In this document: in pieces, positions 10,524-21,042 of the stretch
How the letters are laid out: every line of letters starts with the position of its first letter
Numbering within the stretch: position 1 is the stretch's first letter
NCBI GenBank assembly: GCA_009746045.1
Contig: RPFO01000766.1
Span: 163,501-227,500, forward strand
Direction: 5' to 3'
Length of the DNA stretch: 64,000 nt
From: Mesostigma viride
Taxonomy: Eukaryota; Streptophyta; Mesostigmatophyceae; Mesostigmatales; Mesostigmataceae
Position numbers and translations under genes: made by a program
The notes under the pieces: model-generated
What the model was told of the DNA's origin: nothing
The model's database searches: none
Seen by the model: the letters and a program-made list of their open reading frames with translations, nothing else

Positions 10524-11097
10524 ACGATGGCTCGAAACGTAGGATAATAGCTAGCTATAGCTTTACCCACTGCCCCTGGTCGCCCGTGAGCCTAAATAAG
10601 GTACGCCGGATGTGACGAACCGGCTACCTTATCTATTAGTGTCCTTACCAATATTGTGACGCGATTCTAGAACAGCGGCATGGACATCATTACACAATTG
10701 GGGGACGCGAAAAAAGTTCCACCATGTACAAGTTCAGTGTGATGAATGTTTAGCAGACAAGGCTGCAATAATCCCCTGGTCGTTGGCGTTACACGCTCAA
10801 GCCGACATCGATGCCTTCTGTCCTGGGGTTTGAAGGTTTGAACGCATTTGTAATTGTGGCAGCAAGAGCCGAGGGGCAGGCCCCCATCGATTGTCACGCC
10901 CGCTGGTCATGCCCAGTTGCCCAGCTTGACGTCGTGAAGGTCATGTCGTACCACCCTAGTACGATCACCCACTTCTTTTAGCCAGTGAAATCAGTATTTG
11001 TTCAAGTACTTTTAAAATAACATTTTAATAAGATCATACTTGGTGTAGGTATTTACTTCTCCGCCTTGGACAGCGCGCGTAACTGGGCTGTCTGATC
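10524..11097. other. 5' flank of the DUF212 gene; no other gene
   Basis: Presumed promoter and 5' UTR of the minus-strand DUF212 gene. I see no clear TATA box or other recognisable element. Confidence 0.4.
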
Positions 11098-11946
11098 ATG
11101 CGCGCTCGCAAGCCTATACGGATCAGACAGGGCATAGGACGAGCAAAAGCAAAAGATTGGACCAAGGGGATGTCTAGGATCAGCAAATGTCTTTACGAGT
11201 ACACGGCAGAATGGGGTTATGACATTTTATTGCACGAGAACCATAAGCTCCACCCTGGCCGCCCACGATGGGGCTTTCAATGGCCTGGATATAGTTGGAT
11301 TAAACTTATCACCCTGGCGGTCGATCACCCTTTGGTGGACCGCAGAGCGACCGACATTCAACATCTTTTACTGCACAGAGCCATCGGGGTAAACGCGACC
11401 CTCAGCAGCCGGTTTCACCACGATGCGACATGCCTGTGCACCTTCCCTTCGGAAACAATTGAGCACCGCTTTCTCTACTGCCAAGTGAGCGGGGTGTGGC
11501 AATGGTTGTTTAACGTATGGTCCGCATGGACCGCGCTACCACATTCCACACTAACGCTATCCGTGCGTTGTATCATATTCGGTATGGCGGGGACCCCCGG
11601 GGAGGAGCTATCCGACAGTCAACTAGCCTGGGTATGGCTCCGAACTAATATGCTATACGCGATCTGGACTATCCGGAACGAGACGGTTTTCAAAGTGCGG
11701 CACGAATACACCAAAGCCGCCGTTGTGAGGCGGTTTATCTTCCTCTGGAACTCAGCAATGCGTCGCGCTTGGCTCTTGGCGCAAGAACAATACAAGGTGT
11801 GGGACCCCGGGCCCAACAATGACAGGCCCAGCCCCTTGGAGCTCTTCCATGCTCTCCTGGGACGCAACAGGGTGTTTACTTGCATTCCTCACGGTGACCT
11901 TACGCGCGTCACTTGGCTCCCCTGGTCACACAATGCTCCTTTCTAA
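11098..11946 (+). pseudogene. LINE ORF2 C-terminus with zf-RVT-like zinc-binding region
   Basis: The 282-codon frame opens in flanking DNA and runs into the truncated LINE at 11,161. The region containing CLCTFPSETIEHRFLYC has the Cys/His spacing of the reverse-transcriptase zinc-binding domain (zf-RVT) found at the end of plant-type L1 ORF2. WVWLRTNMLYAIWTIRNETV follows, also typical. There is no polymerase domain, so it cannot encode an active LINE protein. The first 21 residues come from the target DNA and are fortuitous. Confidence 0.75.
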
Positions 11947-12060
11947 ACCTTTCACCTATCACACTACCCTCAGAGGGTAACCAGCTGGTCGATACGTGGT
12001 ACCTCTTCACCTAATGATATTCCTATTGGTTAATAAAAATACCCATTTACCCGGAAAAAA
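11161..12060 (+). mobile_element. 5'-truncated LINE (second family) with target duplication
   Basis: The insert ends in an A-rich tail (AATAAAAATACCC near 12,032, then six A). It is bracketed by GCAAAAGATTGG at 11,149-11,160 and again at 12,061-12,072, a 12-bp or longer direct repeat that fits target-primed insertion. The inside is only the C-terminal part of a LINE ORF2. A similar tail (CACCCATTTCACCGGAAAAG near 12,176-12,200) suggests an older 3'-end copy immediately downstream. Confidence 0.75.
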
Positions 12061-12072
12061 GCAAAAGATTGG

Positions 12073-13595
12073 TCGCAGGGCGCGCCTTATTAATGCGGGC
12101 AACCCAATTTAGGCACAACTAGGCATTTCAGGCTATTTCTGGCATACCTGGGTCACCTTAACTGTTATATGGAAATAAACTAACACCCATTTCACCGGAA
12201 AAGCAAAAGATCGATGCTGAGTTGCTGACGTGCAAAAACAAAAGATCGGTGAAGCGGTGAACCGTGATGAATATCGCGGGTGGGATACATAGATCTCCCT
12301 TGTCGAAATAATCGAGTAGATAAACCAATCGTGCAAACCAACTGTGCAAGTCGGCTAAATTTTGTTGTGACTGCCTTGGTACAAGCATTCGCATTATTTC
12401 ATTTTCCTGGACGTGCACGAGTTGTTTACTTTTTAACAAATTGGGCATACTGTAGCTGTGCCATTTTTCACATGTCACGTCTTCCGAGAAAGTAAGTTCC
12501 TTATCATCATACCTGGAGCCTAGCTGTTTCCAAAGTTGCGGGCAACCAAGAAAAAAGATAGCGTCCATGGCAGAAAAGAAAAAGTAAGTGTATCTTTCAT
12601 TATTTATTCTCTTTTCGGCAAGCGTTAGCAGCGTGGCTGGCCCTTGGAGAATTCCCGCTACGAGACTGGCAGTGTCAGTCAGGACTACGCCTTCCACCCA
12701 TCAATTTGGCCTCAGGACTTATTCTGAGGCTATGTCGTCATGCCATGGGTGCGGATTAGGCAATTAGCGGTGGCTTCTATCATGCTCGGCACCCCTCTGC
12801 ATGTTCGTCCAAGCTGCTGATTGTCGTTTATTGTGCCCTCCATGGCTTTTGTCAGCACCTTCCATATAATTAGGACATGCGCAAGGGATGTACGGCATCA
12901 CTTTGCGTGGCCTGCCGCGGATACATCGATGCACGGTTACCGCATCGCCACACACTAACAGTGCGTGTCTTGTACGTTGTGCTTGGGTGCGAACACTGGC
13001 CTAGTCGACGTCCTCTTCAACGGCGAATTTCTTTATCTTGGCTCTTCTGATGGCATTTGATGGCTTCCTTGATGGGCGACCTGCCATTATGGGCAAAACT
13101 ACATCAACTCTTGGAAAAGACAGCGTTGGGAAATTGGTAGCCTAGCAGGCAGACACTCATGTACAGGGTATGGGTTTTGCTGAGATGAGCTGTTGAAGTC
13201 TTGTCACTGTGTCGCATCGCCACTCGGATCGCCTCTACGGATGAAGGTGCCTTACTTGCCTCTCATTGTGTCTAGTTGGATTGCGGTGGTCCGTGTGACC
13301 CTTGGGTACCAACATGATATGTTTCGCATCAATCGCATGCGTGGTGACGAACCTGTGCATCGTGAACCGTTGGGCTACCGTGACCATGGTACCCACGCCC
13401 TTCACGGGGATGACGGTGCTGGGGTGCTAGCATTAGGAACCTCGTGCGTTGGCAAGTGAACCAACCCAGTCTCTGCTAGAATGTGTAGAGCAGCGCGAAG
13501 GCATCCTAGGATCCTAGTCTCTCAGTACAATCTGTCCGTGTCCCTGCTGCCGAATTCCAGCCCAAGTTGAGCCATGGCCCTGGTGCTCGTTCCTC
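12073..13595. other. No supportable gene
   Basis: A 179-codon minus-strand frame (12,158-12,697) shows no motif or compositional signal I trust. The stretch contains extra copies of an ACAAAAGATCG-like word near 12,203 and 12,238, related to the target site of the neighbouring LINE insertion. Confidence 0.5.
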
Positions 13596-14402
13596 ATGGA
13601 TGCCCCCCATCGCAGGGTGGGCGCGGCGCCGCCAGCTGGCAAGGATGCTCATGACGAGGCTGCCAAGACCAGCGCAGACGCCCACGACGCAAAAGTAGCA
13701 CCTGATGGGGGCAGCCTCGCCCATCCTGCGGATGCGCACGTTGCCCAGGACAAGCCTGTTCATGCCCCCAAGGATGAGGCGCATGCGGGTGGGGGCGGCT
13801 CAGGGGATAGCAGCGGGGCCGACAGTGGCAGCGGCGATTGTGATGGAGAGGAAGGGGAGGGGAAGAAGCACCACCACCATGCGCATGGGTCAGGGCGGAA
13901 GAGGCGTCACCACAAGGGGGCCCACCACGGCCATGGCCACCACCATCACCACCATGACAAGGCGGGTGGTGACTCCAGTGAGGACGAGGATGACAGCGGG
14001 AGCAGCGGGGATGATGTGGGTGAGAGTCGTGACAGCAGTAGCAGTGACGGCAGCAGTGACAGCGGCGGCAGCAGCAGCAGCAGTGGTGACGCCGAGAAGA
14101 AGAAGCGGAGGAAGAAGGGGCGGCACCATAAGAAGAAGCACCACAAACACCACCACCATCACCATAATGAGGAGGACACGGAGGGGCACCATCACCACCA
14201 CCATCATCATCACCACCACCACCATGGGGATGAGGAGCATCACCATGACAAGAAGCACAAGAAGGCCAAGGACAAGAAGAAGAAGAGGGCCCAGCCGGCG
14301 ACGCCCAGCGATTCTGACATACGGCTGGCCAACCAGAGTCGATCAGGCAAGTCCCTGGCCCGTGTCTTTGTGCTGGAGGCGCCCGGTGTGGCACGTGTAT
14401 AA
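13596..14402 (+). CDS. His/Ser/Asp/Lys-rich low-complexity protein
   Basis: The frame starts at ATG (MDAPHRRVGAAPPAGKDAHD) and has 268 codons. Three zones follow: an Ala/Asp/His/Pro-rich start to about residue 65; alternating acidic Ser/Asp/Gly blocks and poly-His blocks, with runs of up to 13 His (about residues 85-225); and a basic Lys-rich stretch followed by a more ordinary C-terminus containing SDSDIRLANQSRSGKSLARV. Such His clusters often bind metal ions, but that is only a suggestion. The ordinary last 35 residues and the GC-rich codons argue for a real gene, possibly the first exon of a longer one. The alternative is chance translation of a CACCAT-type repeat. Confidence 0.5.
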   Translation: MDAPHRRVGAAPPAGKDAHDEAAKTSADAHDAKVAPDGGSLAHPADAHVAQDKPVHAPKDEAHAGGGGSGDSSGADSGSGDCDGEEGEGKKHHHHAHGSGRKRRHHKGAHHGHGHHHHHHDKAGGDSSEDEDDSGSSGDDVGESRDSSSSDGSSDSGGSSSSSGDAEKKKRRKKGRHHKKKHHKHHHHHHNEEDTEGHHHHHHHHHHHHHGDEEHHHDKKHKKAKDKKKKRAQPATPSDSDIRLANQSRSGKSLARVFVLEAPGVARV

Positions 14403-16424
14403 GGTTAAATAGTGACAATATAGTATACTGCCAACTGTGTAGTGCAGGGTGGGGGGCTGGGGGGAGAGGAGGAGAAGGGGTATAGGTGATGGCCCAAGTA
14501 GATTGCTGTGGTTCTACGAACATATCATCGAGACAACCAGCGCAGGCCAGAAATCTAAAGACTATGTGATGTGCTGAGATGTACTAGTAGTATACTAGTA
14601 CTAGGAGCAATACTAGTACTAGGAGCGAGTTTAATAAATGAATTAATTAATGCTAATGGTATACTTATTGTGGCCAAATGCCACATAACTGTCCATGCTG
14701 AACACACGGATTACTTGTACATGTTGACTGTCGAAGTTGCATGGCCCAGGAGGGTGGAGCAAAGTTTTATTCATGTTGGGTCTTACCTTGGTGGTGATGG
14801 TGGTGGTGGTGTGTGTGTTTGGGGGGGGGGGGGGGGGGGGTAGTATGGCTATTCTGAGAGGTGTACGGATCGCTGGGCGTTACGTTGATGTCTGTGTGAT
14901 CAAGGCCGCTGGAAACCATACCTATATTCTCCCTTGATATGTCCTTGTAAACAACCCATGTAGACATCTTTCGGACTTGCTAAGATCCATATGCGTATGC
15001 ATTTTCTTGTCGTCATGGTTGCTGCCTGGCAGGGCTGGGGATGATGCTGACTCTCCGATCTGACATCCCTGAGCATGTGTGAAGGATGCCCATCAGGCAC
15101 ATGAACTTATCCGTGTTCATCAGCTGGCACCCTGTGGGTGTTGGTGGCCTTGACATCATCAAAAGTGCCCCAGATGGCCAGATCACACCCGTGCGGACTG
15201 GACGATGGGGCAATGAATCCGCTAACTAGTCATGCACCCGTTGGGGAGCCGCGGAGCTCTTGCTATTCATGACGAAGCTTTGTTGTACCCATAGTAGTGG
15301 CTAGGCTCTCCCAGTGAGCAGAACCTGTGGCCTGCCTTTCAAGCAAGGCAATGAGAGAAGGTGGTGGCCCCTGCCCCCTTCTGGTTGTGCACGACCAAGC
15401 AGCGATGAAAGGTACCTGACTTGCAAAACCCCGTGACCATACCCCCACGGAGGCACATGAATGAATGAATTTATTTTAATGTTACTATGGTACTAAATAT
15501 GTTAGTAGTACTTATAATTTATTCATTGAGAATGATAAATTCTACGGAGGTGAGAGCACTTGGCATGCAACATAAGGAAAACTCCTGTTTAAAGAAGAAC
15601 CAGGAAGAAAATAAGGAAGACAATAAGGTGACACAGGCATGCAAGGACCTTGAGCCAAACATCGAACTCCTGACCCATACTCCAACATCGCCTCCGCCCT
15701 CCAGATGCCTCACCATATCCCATCGATGACCTCTTTCTTTATTCCATTCTTGTTTTGACATTCGCGGCTCGTGTATGAAAACTCAAATCGTCCCAAGCAG
15801 AAATTAAGCTCGTTTGGTGCAGCAAAAGCTAGAGCACGTTCGCACGCCGCGTTCTTCACTTCGTTGCCGCAGCAAATACTCGAGTATGATCATTGCCATG
15901 GCGATCGGTGACACGGTGCCTCCGCCTGAAAACGAGACCACCCTCACATCTGTGCACGCCGCCAGGGCCATAGCTCAGAGCCGGCTTGCATGCATATACC
16001 CTCAGCCAACTATATCGATCAGCCTGCACAACTGACAGTGGTGCAGGAAGTCCTGCAGGGGTCTAGTCGGAGGTCGCCCATTAATTCATGTGCGGTGGCC
16101 CTCCAATTTCGCTTTGGCCCTGGCTGTGCAGGAGATCATGCCGCAGTGCATATGCGGCGTCATGCGGCTCAAGGGCATGCCCTAGGAGGCACCAACCCCT
16201 AAACAGTCCAAGTAGGTTGGGATGCTGTCATTACGAAATTCATGCATGCAGTTGGTTCATTGTCGTCAGAAAGCAACAAACGTGAAAACGCTATAGCTGC
16301 CCAAATCTGAGATTCCGCGGAACACAGAAAGTACTTGAAAGCCTAGAAGCTACCAGAAAGGAATCGGACATGGGACCTTTGGCATGAATGTCTCTCGGGG
16401 CAACCTAATCACTAGGGAGATGTT
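14403..16424. other. No gene; simple repeats
   Basis: Contains a short TACTAGTACTAGGAGC duplication (14,585-14,625), a run of about 20 G (14,821-14,841), and near 15,238 a diverged copy of the CCCGTTGGGGAG motif found in the LINE 3' hairpins. Nothing else is supportable. Confidence 0.5.
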
Positions 16425-16575
16425 ATTAATTAATTAATTAAACTCGTGCTCCCGTTGGGGAGTCACGGAGCACCCAAGTGCTTTTAATCCCGGCCTGTGT
16501 GTGCACAACAGCGGGAATAGAAAGGGCAGTAAGTAAGTAAGTACTTGCGTGTCATGCGCAAAGGCATGCCACGGA
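16425..16575 (-). mobile_element. 5'-truncated copy of the 3' end of the ORF1-only LINE
   Basis: The TTAA-repeat tail, the hairpin region around CTCCCGTTGGGGAGTCACGG and about 100 bp beyond are nearly identical to 23,898-24,040. Read on the minus strand, this is 3' UTR, hairpin and (TTAA)n tail without any coding part, as expected of a very short LINE insertion. Confidence 0.75.
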
Positions 16576-17382
16576 GTACTATGCTAATCTAATTAGAAAA
16601 ATAATTACACAAAAGTTTAAACAAATATCGTCTGCATCATCCCCCAACCGTTAAGCACTATAGATGGGGATGTAATCCTTATCCGAGCTGTCCTCTACTG
16701 TAATGGCAGACGAGGCGGTAGTGTAGGGGCGTCCCCAACATCTACTGCTCCAATTTTGGTACTTTTGAAATTCCATGCCTGGAGCGCAAAGTTTGCAATA
16801 TATGTGCCGTTTGTAGCTCTAGCTCTATAATAACCTGACCAACCCCGCATTCCTCAAAGTAGCACTTGTTGCCTATTCTCAAATGTTATGCGAATCACAT
16901 GATTAGGATCTGCTTCACGATTGCTATTGCTCGAGATTCAATTAAGAATGATTGAGATCAATAAATGATGAACCAAATAAACCAAATTAGGCCACTTGAC
17001 AAGTTCATGATCCATTTAAATTGTACAATTAAGCGATTAATTAATTCATAAATCATACATTACATGGGATACCCCCGTCGACGAGCTAGTGGTACGTACA
17101 ATGAAACATTTGAGTTTGTAACATGTCTCCATGGATATATACATGTATGCTGGACCTCGCGCATCTCAGCCCTCTAAGAAATGTTATTTGAACTCAGGTC
17201 TAGATCTAAATATATACATGATCTGGATAATATTATACACTTCCTTAAAAGAGCATGAATCGAGCTTTACAATTCAGGACAAGGAACTCGTTTGCAAATC
17301 ACGGCTGAAAGGCAAGTGCTCACAACGAAGCACGTGCTCTCAAGGCTGTCCACCTCGTCCAACCAAGCCCGGGCGAGCTGGC
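16576..17382. other. No gene; A/T-rich flank
   Basis: Downstream flank of the minus-strand transposase-like gene, presumably holding its 3' UTR. No motif was recognised. Confidence 0.45.
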
Positions 17383-19099
17383 CTACTGAACAGGTCTCTT
17401 CTTGGCCAAGTTCGTGAGCCGTTTCTCGACGTCTGTCGGAATGGTCAAGATGGCCTGGCGATTGTTAGCTGGGTTGACAACAATGGTGTGTTCGAACCCC
17501 GCGTCCATGCACAGGTAGCAATTGACCAAGTTTGGCTGTTCAGGTTGGGCATCGGCGTCCATTTTGAACATCGTCGCCATACCCGGAAATCTGTCCCAGT
17601 AGCGCACCCCCACCACCCATTGTCCCTTACGGAACAACTCCCTATCGACCTTGCCGTTTCTGTCGGCCACTCGCCTCACGAAAGTAGCGGCCACCTGATA
17701 AGGCTCCTGCAAGACTTCCGCTAGCCAATATGGATGATCTGGATCGTGGGACCCATCACCAGAGTAGGACTCGACGGCAAAAATGTCTCGCAGCTTCAGT
17801 CTCCTTCCCATCATCGTCCTCTCTGCCTGTAGTCTGTTCAGTCGCGTCCCTGCGTGCCCCCCTTGTCCGTTTGGGTTCCTTTGCACTGGCTCCCCCAGTT
17901 TGTGGAGCTTCATCCGAGCACCTCCCACATTCCAGCCGTCCATGTCGGTCCACTCCTTTCGACAATCCCACCACCTTTCCTCGGCGCACGCACCGCCACA
18001 ATAGCAGGAATACTGGCGCAGCATTAAGCGCGTCACATTCGACTTGTCCATGCGCCACCAGTGCGCCTTCTTCACTCCTTTGATTTCGCCGCGCCCTGGG
18101 CTGTAAGGAAGCACCTGCGCGTCGAAGACAAGATTTGCACAAGGGAAAGTTGAAGTTACGAGACCATCGAGCTAGTTGTGTTTTATTAAGCACTCCTGAT
18201 CGCCAGGACTCCAAGAACGCCCTAGAAACGACGGCCGGCGTAACTATTCCCTGAACGAGGACTGTACACTTAATTACCTCGGGGAACTCGAAGAAGTTAC
18301 GCCTGGTCGTTGTGGTCCCGCCCACCGCCCCCGACGCCAGATTCTCCACCAACTGGGCGGCCGTCTGTTTGTCCTGGTTCTCTTCCCTGATGTGCCACCT
18401 CCTCAACATGCACTTCACAGTCCCACCAGCTCCATCCACCTCCCCCTTTCCGTGCTGCTCCCCAAAGTAATTCCACTCAAATGACTCCAGGTGCGGATCC
18501 TCCGTCAGCAGCCGGGCCATTTCCGCGATCACATTCCTTGACTTGAACTGCATGGAGCAATTGTCCGACCACCCAATGAAGCGCTTCACCTCTACCCCTT
18601 CTGACCGTAGTGTCGCCAGGATTTTGAGGATAGCAAAACGGAGGGCCCGCCCGTCCCTTTTCATTCCGCCCTGTCCGATGAAGTGAAACTCCCTTCTCAC
18701 GACCTTTCCCGACGCTGGATCCAAGTAGCGCACGATCCAGGGCATAAGGACGAATGTGACTGGATGCCAATACTGTGCTTGGAGATTGTGATAGGTGTAA
18801 GACTGGTAGTTCTCGGCGTAATCTGTGTGGCATACAAGGTCCCCCACCCGCATCCTTGAGAGACATTCCTTGGAGGCGTCCGCTTGCCACCACGCGTTGA
18901 AGCAATGCTGGATGAAGTCCGGCCACTTGTCCACAATCGCCTCCTTTAGCTCCGTTGGTGTGGACTTGACGTCGACTTGCGTCAATCGCTGCCCACCAGC
19001 CTTTGCGATCTCGTCACAGTCGTCCTGCATATGCGCAATGTGCACATACAGAAAAGACATCAACTTCGACCCACCAATGACCTGTAGGAAGAAAAAAGA

Positions 19100-21042
19100 C
19101 AGGACCTCAGGAAAAATTGAAAAAGAAACGCCTTGGGGCGCAACCACTCCACTAAAAATTACCTCTGGCCCAAGAACCTCAGGAAACATTGCTTAACCCT
19201 TCAATTGTGTCAACTGGAACCACCAGAACGGACTGAGTATGGGCATCTTAGTAAGTATGAGAGTATCTAGCCAAATAACATTTTCTGGCCCACCCTTGGA
19301 ACCAAGGATGCTTTTATATCAAATAACTTTGGGGTCATGTCATTGGTCACATATCTATGCCCCACAGCTGCTATAAATAGCACCCCCCCCAAGGGGGTAC
19401 GGTGCAGATGGGGTTCAAGAGATATATAATGCAATATGGACCATTTCTCAAAATCTGCTGACCCTGGCCCTTTGAGGGGAGTTCAAGATAATCACAGGCA
19501 TGCCATAGATGCATTCACAACATGACATGCCATAGAACTGCACAGGCTAGCTAGCATACAGCCCAAAATAGCTCAGACCGTTATAACGGGTGCAGTTATT
19601 TTGGGGTGTTTTGGTAGCACTACCGTATAGGCATTCAATTCCAACGTGGCACAAAACATCATAGATGGCCACACATGGATTCCCAAACAGATTTCCAGCT
19701 TAAAAATCACAACAGCATGCTATACAACAAGTATAAAGCTTGTGCCAAGGCCCAAAACCAAGAGTATAACGGGTTCACAAGGAGCTACATTATCAATGCA
19801 TCCAACACACTATAAAGCAATTCCAATGATTGGCAATGATAGAGAAAACAAAAGAACTCACCTGGTTGTGCTTCCATGCAAGCAGGCCCTGGCCATTCAT
19901 GTTTCTTGCATGCACTATGGACGCACAAGCAGAAGGATAACTTGGGCCAGCAAACCAAGAAGCAATGCCTAGAGCTTGCCAGAAAACCAATTGTCTCGCT
20001 ATGTCTGTGCAGGGAAAAGCATCCCGCTATCAAGCCCACCATGTTAAGAGACAATACCAAACGCTACTTCACTGGTTTCGTTGAAGCCTTAGCTAATAGC
20101 AATCAAATCTGGTCCAAAATCTGCGTGACATAGTGGTATTCCCCAACCATCACAAGCGAACGCGTACAAGCACTAAAGCAACAAAACGACAAGCAAAAAC
20201 CATCGATTACATGTCTAAAACTAGTTTATAAACGATAGGACGACTTGGTACTGTAATGTATAAACGCTAACATGTCAATACGTACCAGGTCGAAACCGCA
20301 GATTACCTGCTGTGCGGGAGCCATCACTCCCACCTCACGGACATAGCCTCGAACCTTTCCTGGCCGTCATCGCTAATAAAACATGTCAAGAATAACGTAA
20401 CAAGTCTATCCACGCGCAAATATATGGACGTTTGCCGCCGAACAACAGGTAGCGTACGCACTGTCACCGCCTGGCCGCTGACAGGATCTGCTGCACCGAT
20501 TAGAACCTAGAGACATACTTGCGCACATCCAGACGCTTCACGGCCAGATTTATAACCTTTATAACACTCAAGGATAATTACTACAAAATTTGAGTTCAAA
20601 ATTCCAAGCCATGCTCTCGTACCAGTCATTTGCCTGCACCGCCATAGCCGCGGACGTCAATTATTTTCATTCACGTCGGTCCCGTTTGACCATGGTACCC
20701 CCCCAACTTTGATTGAGTATATCTCCCTGGCCAGTTGTCCAAAGTACGGTCTGAATAGTGCCAGGCATAGCTTACGTCTAGATCTTTCGATCCCCCCAGG
20801 TTTGACCGTTGAATTATTTTTGGCGCGGCGCCTGGTTCTGCCACAAACTCAGTCCGTTAGAGTGGCGCGAGTTCAACTGGCGCCACGAAAACGGACTCAG
20901 TACAAATTAAGGGTTAAGAAACGCCTTGGGGCGCAACCACTCCACTAAAAATTACCTCTGGCCCAAGAACCTCAGGAAACATTGCAAAAGAAACGCCTTG
21001 GGGCGCAACCACTCCACTAAAAATTACCTCTGGCCCAAGAAC
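19100..21042. repeat. 72-bp tandem array carrying a splice donor, split by an insertion
   Basis: Copies starting GAAACGCCTTGGGGCGCAAC lie at 19,125-19,192, 20,918-20,985 and 20,990-21,042, with a partial copy at 19,100-19,124. On the minus strand each unit includes the last 16 bases of the upstream exon, GGTTCTTGGGCCAGAG, and its GTAATTTTT donor. The copy at 21,042-20,990 is the one joined to the exon. The piggyBac-like element lies between the first and second copies. Confidence 0.88.
19197..20913. mobile_element. piggyBac-like non-autonomous DNA element
   Basis: It is flanked by TTAA on both sides (19,193-19,196 and 20,914-20,917). It starts CCCTTCAATTGTGTC and its other end reads CCCTTAATTTGTAC on the opposite strand, so the tips are short imperfect inverted repeats. 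A subterminal inverted pair, ACGGACTGAGT (about 19,229) and ACTCAGTCCGT (about 20,848), reinforces this. A TTAA duplication and CCCTT tips are hallmarks of piggyBac-type elements; Kolobok also uses TTAA. No transposase is encoded in 1,717 bp, so it would need one in trans. It lies in the long intron of the DDE-like gene. A diverged second copy is at 52,863-54,450. Confidence 0.8.

Noticed and set aside
12158-12697. 179-codon minus-strand frame
   Set aside because: No recognisable domain, no neighbouring exons, and it overlaps LINE-tail-like repeats; probably chance.
15230-15260. Third copy of the half-LINE 3' hairpin
   Set aside because: Only about 20 bases match and no tail follows, so it is mentioned but not called as an element.
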